Of a stretch of 7,861 nucleotides of DNA, positions 5,691 through 7,861 are shown one piece after another. Location of the stretch: the NCBI GenBank assembly GCA_030673005.1, contig DAOVFI010000107.1, positions 1 through 7,861 of the forward strand. Reading direction: 5' to 3'. The notes beneath the pieces were generated by a model. That model searched no databases and was not told the DNA's origin. It was given only the letters and a program-made list of their open reading frames with translations. The stretch comes from Planctomycetales bacterium (lineage in GTDB: Bacteria; Planctomycetota; Phycisphaerae; SM23-33). Every line of letters starts with the position of its first letter. The stretch's first letter is position 1. Made by a program: the position numbers and the translations under genes.

Positions 5691-6821
5691 TCAGACGTTT
5701 TTGATACGAGCGGGAAACATCGGCGTCGTCCCGCACATCGGGCAGGAGCCTTTGGCGACGGCCCGACGAGCGGCGCCGCCGGCCTTTGAGATTATCGCGA
5801 TGAAGAACCACGCCGGAAGCCACATTCCACACGTTATGATCGTCAGCGCCAGGTTCACCCCGCTCAGCATCCCGCCGGCGCCCTTGCCTTTCTGAGGCGT
5901 TGCGTTCTGGTGGCAACTGACGCAGTAACGCAACGGTGTTTTGGTTGACTCGGTATAGCCGAGGGCGACATTTCCGCCTTCCAGACCCGCTCCCTTCTGT
6001 CGAAGTTGGTTGAAAACAGATTCAAGTTCTTCATTCTCGATCCGGTTGCTCTCGGCGACGAAGGCCGCTTCGGCTTTCTTGAAGACCAGAAAGAACAGCG
6101 CCACGCCCACACCGATCAGTCCGATGCCGAACAGGATCAGACCCACGGAGGTTTCGTCACCGGAGGCGCCTATGATGGCAAGGAGCGCTCCGACAATCCA
6201 GCAGATCGTTGCGGCGCTGCCGGCCTTCCGGCCCCAACTGTGGTGAAACTGCACGTAACCGAAGTCGATCTTGTCCTGGATGTTACCGGCCTTTTCCTGG
6301 AGTCGCGCTACTTCCATCTCGTCGCCGGCGCGGATGACCTGTTTGACCAGTTCGACGATCTCGAGGGAGAACTGACCCGTGCTGTCGCGCGTGGAATTGT
6401 ACTTTGAACCGCAGTAATTGCACTGGAACATCCCCTGACCGTTCTGATATTCCACCGTCCCGCCGCAACTCTGGCACTTCATCGTCTGGAGACCGGCGGC
6501 AGCGGGCTGGGGGCTTGCAGGTGCTGCCTGCTCCGCCGGCGCTGCAGGCGGAGACTGCGCAACGCTCGCAACGGCAGGGGCATCTGAAGGTGGAGCGGGG
6601 CTTGCAGGAACACCTTGGGGAGGGCTTGCAGGAGGCGATGCCGGCGCTGCCGGCCCGGCTACTTTATTTGCCGGAGGCGGGTCCGGCGGCCCCGCAGCGA
6701 CCGGCGCCGACGGGATAGGGATCTTCCCGCCACACCCCGGACACTTGGCAACCTTCCCTGCCGTTTCATCCTTCACATTGTACGACTTGCCACAACTTGT
6801 GCATTTAATCAGAATAGCCAC
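5691..6821 (-). CDS. Membrane protein with three zinc-ribbon (CxxC) pairs
   Basis: First gene of the four-gene operon, 376 aa. Ribbon 1 uses Cys7, 10, 27 and 30 (IKCTSCGKSY to KCPGCGG). A Pro/Ala-rich linker covers about 38-110. Ribbon 2 uses Cys116, 119, 134 and 137 (MKCQSCGGTVEY to FQCNYCGSKY). A charged helical segment (about 150-190) leads to two transmembrane helices near 202-219 and 224-247, then another charged helix. Ribbon 3 is split: Cys300/303 and Cys360/363 are separated by a hydrophobic stretch (319-345). Each set could hold one zinc ion. The start is GTG 6821, with an AAAGGAG-type site 8 nt upstream. Zinc-ribbon membrane proteins often accompany YdjI-like SPFH genes, so this is probably a scaffold or partner for that protein. 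No enzymatic motif is seen. The whole-protein family is not one I can name. Confidence 0.85.
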   Translation of the reverse strand: MAILIKCTSCGKSYNVKDETAGKVAKCPGCGGKIPIPSAPVAAGPPDPPPANKVAGPAAPASPPASPPQGVPASPAPPSDAPAVASVAQSPPAAPAEQAAPASPQPAAAGLQTMKCQSCGGTVEYQNGQGMFQCNYCGSKYNSTRDSTGQFSLEIVELVKQVIRAGDEMEVARLQEKAGNIQDKIDFGYVQFHHSWGRKAGSAATICWIVGALLAIIGASGDETSVGLILFGIGLIGVGVALFFLVFKKAEAAFVAESNRIENEELESVFNQLRQKGAGLEGGNVALGYTESTKTPLRYCVSCHQNATPQKGKGAGGMLSGVNLALTIITCGMWLPAWFFIAIISKAGGAARRAVAKGSCPMCGTTPMFPARIKNV

Positions 6822-6852
6822 GAGTTTATCTCCTTTAATAACTGTTTATTTC

Positions 6853-6902
6853 GACCGGTAAAAGCGATCTCTACCCATATATACCCAATTTAAGAACCGG
6901 TC
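6853..6902 (-). promoter_or_regulatory. Candidate promoter/operator region of the four-gene operon
   Basis: GACCGGT (6853-6859) and ACCGGTC (6896-6902) form a 7-bp inverted pair on either side of an AT-rich stretch with a TATATAT -10-like sequence on the minus strand (around 6877-6883). No convincing -35 box is seen. The region lies directly upstream of the GTG start and must contain or adjoin the operon's promoter, but the exact sites are weakly supported. Confidence 0.3.
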
Positions 6903-7241
6903 TTTTTAAAAAAATTGAAAAAAGAACCTTGTAACCGTTTTTTTTCAGTACACCTTTACTTTTTAACCAGCGACCGTTACGGAAAGAAATGGCTTAAGCA
7001 ATTATGCCAAAGCCCGGTTAATGAAAAACAAAAATATAAGAATACCAACAGCGACGAAAGTGATATCAGTCCACAGACAGAACGTCCCAACCGGAAGCAT
7101 TTTATCGATTCCGGTACAATGAGGGTCCCCGGCTGAACCCGGTTAAAAAGATACTCGAATATACCATTGATTAATGATTTTGTAAAGTGAATTTTCAGGT
7201 CTGGTTCAATTCAAGGCAACACTCAGTGCAGAGGCGAGTAG

Positions 7242-7437
7242 TTCAATCGTCCCTACAGGACTTGCTTGCAAAAGGCAAACTTTACCCACCAGTAAACTGG
7301 TGGGCTATTATCACAAGCCCCTACGGGGCAATGAATACGAAAACCGGTCCCGGCAGGGACCACATGAGAATAGCCCAGCAATTTATTGCTGGGAACAGGA
7401 CGAAAAAAGAAATAACAGTCCCGTAGGGACGATTGAA
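7242..7437. mobile_element. REP/MITE-like cluster of palindromes with terminal inverted repeats
   Basis: The ends at 7242-7262 and 7417-7437 are 21-bp inverted copies with one mismatch (TTCAATCGTCCCTAC core). Between them lie four more hairpins: 7285-7304 (CCCACCAGT/ACTGGTGGG), 7317-7329 (GCCCC/GGGGC), 7346-7361 (GGTCCC/GGGACC) and 7374-7393 (CCCAGCAAT/ATTGCTGGG). GGGCTATTATC after the first and GAGAATAGCCC before the last are also complementary at 10 of 11 positions, so the whole block is roughly mirror-symmetrical. This resembles composite REP elements moved by Y1 (IS200-like, RAYT) transposases. No transposase is encoded here. It is not a CRISPR array, because the units are neither uniform nor evenly spaced. 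Confidence 0.75.
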
Positions 7438-7499
7438 TAGTGTTACCCTGGAACTAACTGTTTTGAACCAGGCCAATTTTTCCGCTAACGGCATACACT

Positions 7500-7564
7500 A
7501 AAGTAGAAATGTCCGGTATTAGCACGACAACACGGGTTAGCATTCGGCATCAGAGTCGGGATGT
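7500..7564 (+). repeat. 65-bp direct repeat, right copy
   Basis: Identical to 2773-2837 at 64 of 65 positions and in the same orientation. The flanks differ outside the block (GGCATACACT before, TGATAAAATT after), so the ends are sharp. The two copies are 4727 bp apart and bracket the complete four-gene operon. Confidence 0.95.
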
Positions 7565-7587
7565 TGATAAAATTCGGCACTATATAA

Positions 7588-7609
7588 GAATGTCGAACCT
7601 ATCTGCCGG
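7588..7609 (+). repeat. Dispersed palindromic repeat, copy 6 (degenerate)
   Basis: GAATGTCGAACCT is kept in full, followed by ATCTGCCGG, but the right arm of the palindrome is decayed. It lies 24 bp after the right 65-bp repeat, mirroring the position of copy 5. Confidence 0.6.
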
Positions 7610-7640
7610 TTGAACGGTTACAAATTTTTTCCAATTATCC

Positions 7641-7669
7641 TTGATGCGGAAGAACGGGAGACGTAGTAT
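7641..7669 (+). promoter_or_regulatory. Candidate promoter of the Fur-family gene
   Basis: TTGATG (7641-7646) and TAGTAT (7664-7669) are separated by 17 nt, each a fair match to sigma70 boxes. Transcription would begin near 7676, directly at the Fur-box-like site. That leaves a very short leader before ATG 7681 or about 17 nt before ATG 7693. Confidence 0.45.
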
Positions 7670-7676
7670 AGTAAAT

Positions 7677-7695
7677 AGTAATGGTTATCATTATG
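7677..7695 (+). promoter_or_regulatory. Fur-box-like operator over the start of the Fur-family gene
   Basis: Read against the 19-bp Fur box (GATAATGATTATCATTATC in this orientation) the site matches at 15 positions; mismatches fall at 1, 2, 8 and 19. It overlaps the predicted transcription start and the first ATG. A repressor bound here would block its own gene, the usual arrangement for Fur autoregulation. Confidence 0.6.
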
Positions 7696-7861
7696 AATAA
7701 GGAGATCGACAATAAAGCCAGGCCGCCCTTCCGTATGACTCGTCAGCGGCGGGTGATCCTTGAGGAGATCAGAAAGGTTACCTCGCATCCCACCGCCGAC
7801 GAGGTGTATCGGATGGTTCGCCGCCGGCTGCCGAGGATCAGCCTGGGGACTGTGTATCGGA
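7681..7861 (+). CDS. Fur-family metal-dependent transcriptional repressor (N-terminal part, cut by window edge)
   Basis: The first 60 codons are visible. The translation shows the winged-helix start of Fur/PerR/Zur proteins: MTRQRRVILEEIRK (from about residue 19), then HPTADEVYRMVRR, then ISLGTVYR at the edge, where the DNA-recognition helix lies. Members bind DNA as dimers with Fe2+, Zn2+ or Mn2+ as corepressor or sensor. The metal-binding residues lie beyond the window, so the subtype cannot be read, but the Fur-box-like site over the start favours an iron-type regulator. The start is uncertain. ATG 7681 and ATG 7693 are in frame; neither has a clear ribosome binding site, and the Fur box covers the first. 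ATG 7735 would still keep the core domain. The gene is transcribed away from the four-gene operon. Confidence 0.85.
   Translation, partial: MVIIMNKEIDNKARPPFRMTRQRRVILEEIRKVTSHPTADEVYRMVRRRLPRISLGTVYR

Larger units (their letters stand above)
6822..7680. other. Long intergenic region between divergent operon and Fur-family gene
   Basis: No gene is supportable in these 859 bp. The part at about 6840-7190 is clearly more AT-rich than the genes, with T- and A-runs. It contains one 7-bp stem (ACCGGAA at 7090-7096 with TTCCGGT at 7109-7115). A plus-strand frame at 6915-7136 begins with TTG and has no ribosome binding site or recognisable motif. To the right come the palindrome cluster, the second 65-bp repeat, a degenerate dispersed palindrome and the promoter of the Fur-family gene. 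Confidence 0.65.

Noticed and set aside
5668..5916. Longer DUF2085 protein starting at 5916
   Set aside because: The extra residues overlap the zinc-ribbon gene almost entirely, are Arg-rich and resemble no part of DUF2085.
6915..7136. A 73-codon plus-strand frame in the AT-rich spacer
   Set aside because: TTG start, no ribosome binding site, no recognisable motif; composition is that of the non-coding surroundings.
6840..7190. A tRNA or structured RNA gene in the AT-rich spacer
   Set aside because: No cloverleaf arms or conserved T-loop sequence were found; only one isolated 7-bp stem is present.
7187..7426. A 79-codon plus-strand frame through the palindrome cluster
   Set aside because: Most of it translates hairpin arms of the REP/MITE-like block, so coding is unlikely.
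7242..7437. Possible short CRISPR array
   Set aside because: The repeated pieces differ in sequence, are inverted rather than direct, and have no regular spacer length.

Overview
The window looks like a chromosomal stretch from an uncultured member of the Planctomycetes group (PVC superphylum). The best pointer is a gene for the short, strongly basic protein family (TIGR04137-type) typical of Planctomycetes, Verrucomicrobia and relatives. High-GC genes separated by intergenic DNA full of palindromic repeats fit this. The assignment is inference from gene content; no rRNA or other marker gene is present.

Layout. Positions 1-335 hold no supportable gene but three copies of a GC-rich palindromic repeat. 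Positions 336-2642 carry three minus-strand genes, read from right to left: a membrane protein with a SPOR-like C-terminus, the small basic protein (17 nt gap), and, after a 142-bp spacer with a striking nested inverted repeat, a class I PLP-dependent aminotransferase. A good sigma70-like promoter lies at 2718-2746. Positions 2643-2989 are intergenic and contain one copy of a 65-bp direct repeat.

Positions 2990-6821 are a compact four-gene minus-strand operon, read right to left: a membrane protein with three CxxC/CxxC zinc-ribbon pairs, a DUF2085-type membrane protein, a four-helix membrane protein with a coiled-coil tail, and a YdjI-like SPFH (stomatin/prohibitin) protein that ends in a GYF_2 domain between proline runs. 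All four look membrane-linked. In Bacillus subtilis the related SPFH protein YdjI is encoded next to PspA and acts in membrane stress, so a membrane microdomain or envelope-stress role is the likeliest guess. No PspA gene is seen here. A 169-bp hairpin-forming MITE-like element sits in the 3' end of the DUF2085 gene and appears to supply its last 60 codons.

Positions 6822-7680 are a long, more AT-rich intergenic region with a REP/MITE-like cluster of palindromes (7242-7437) and the second copy of the 65-bp repeat (64/65 identical to the first). The two copies lie in the same orientation on either side of the four-gene operon. From 7681 to the right edge, on the plus strand, begins a Fur-family metal-dependent repressor, with a 15/19 match to the Fur box over its start, which suggests autoregulation by iron.
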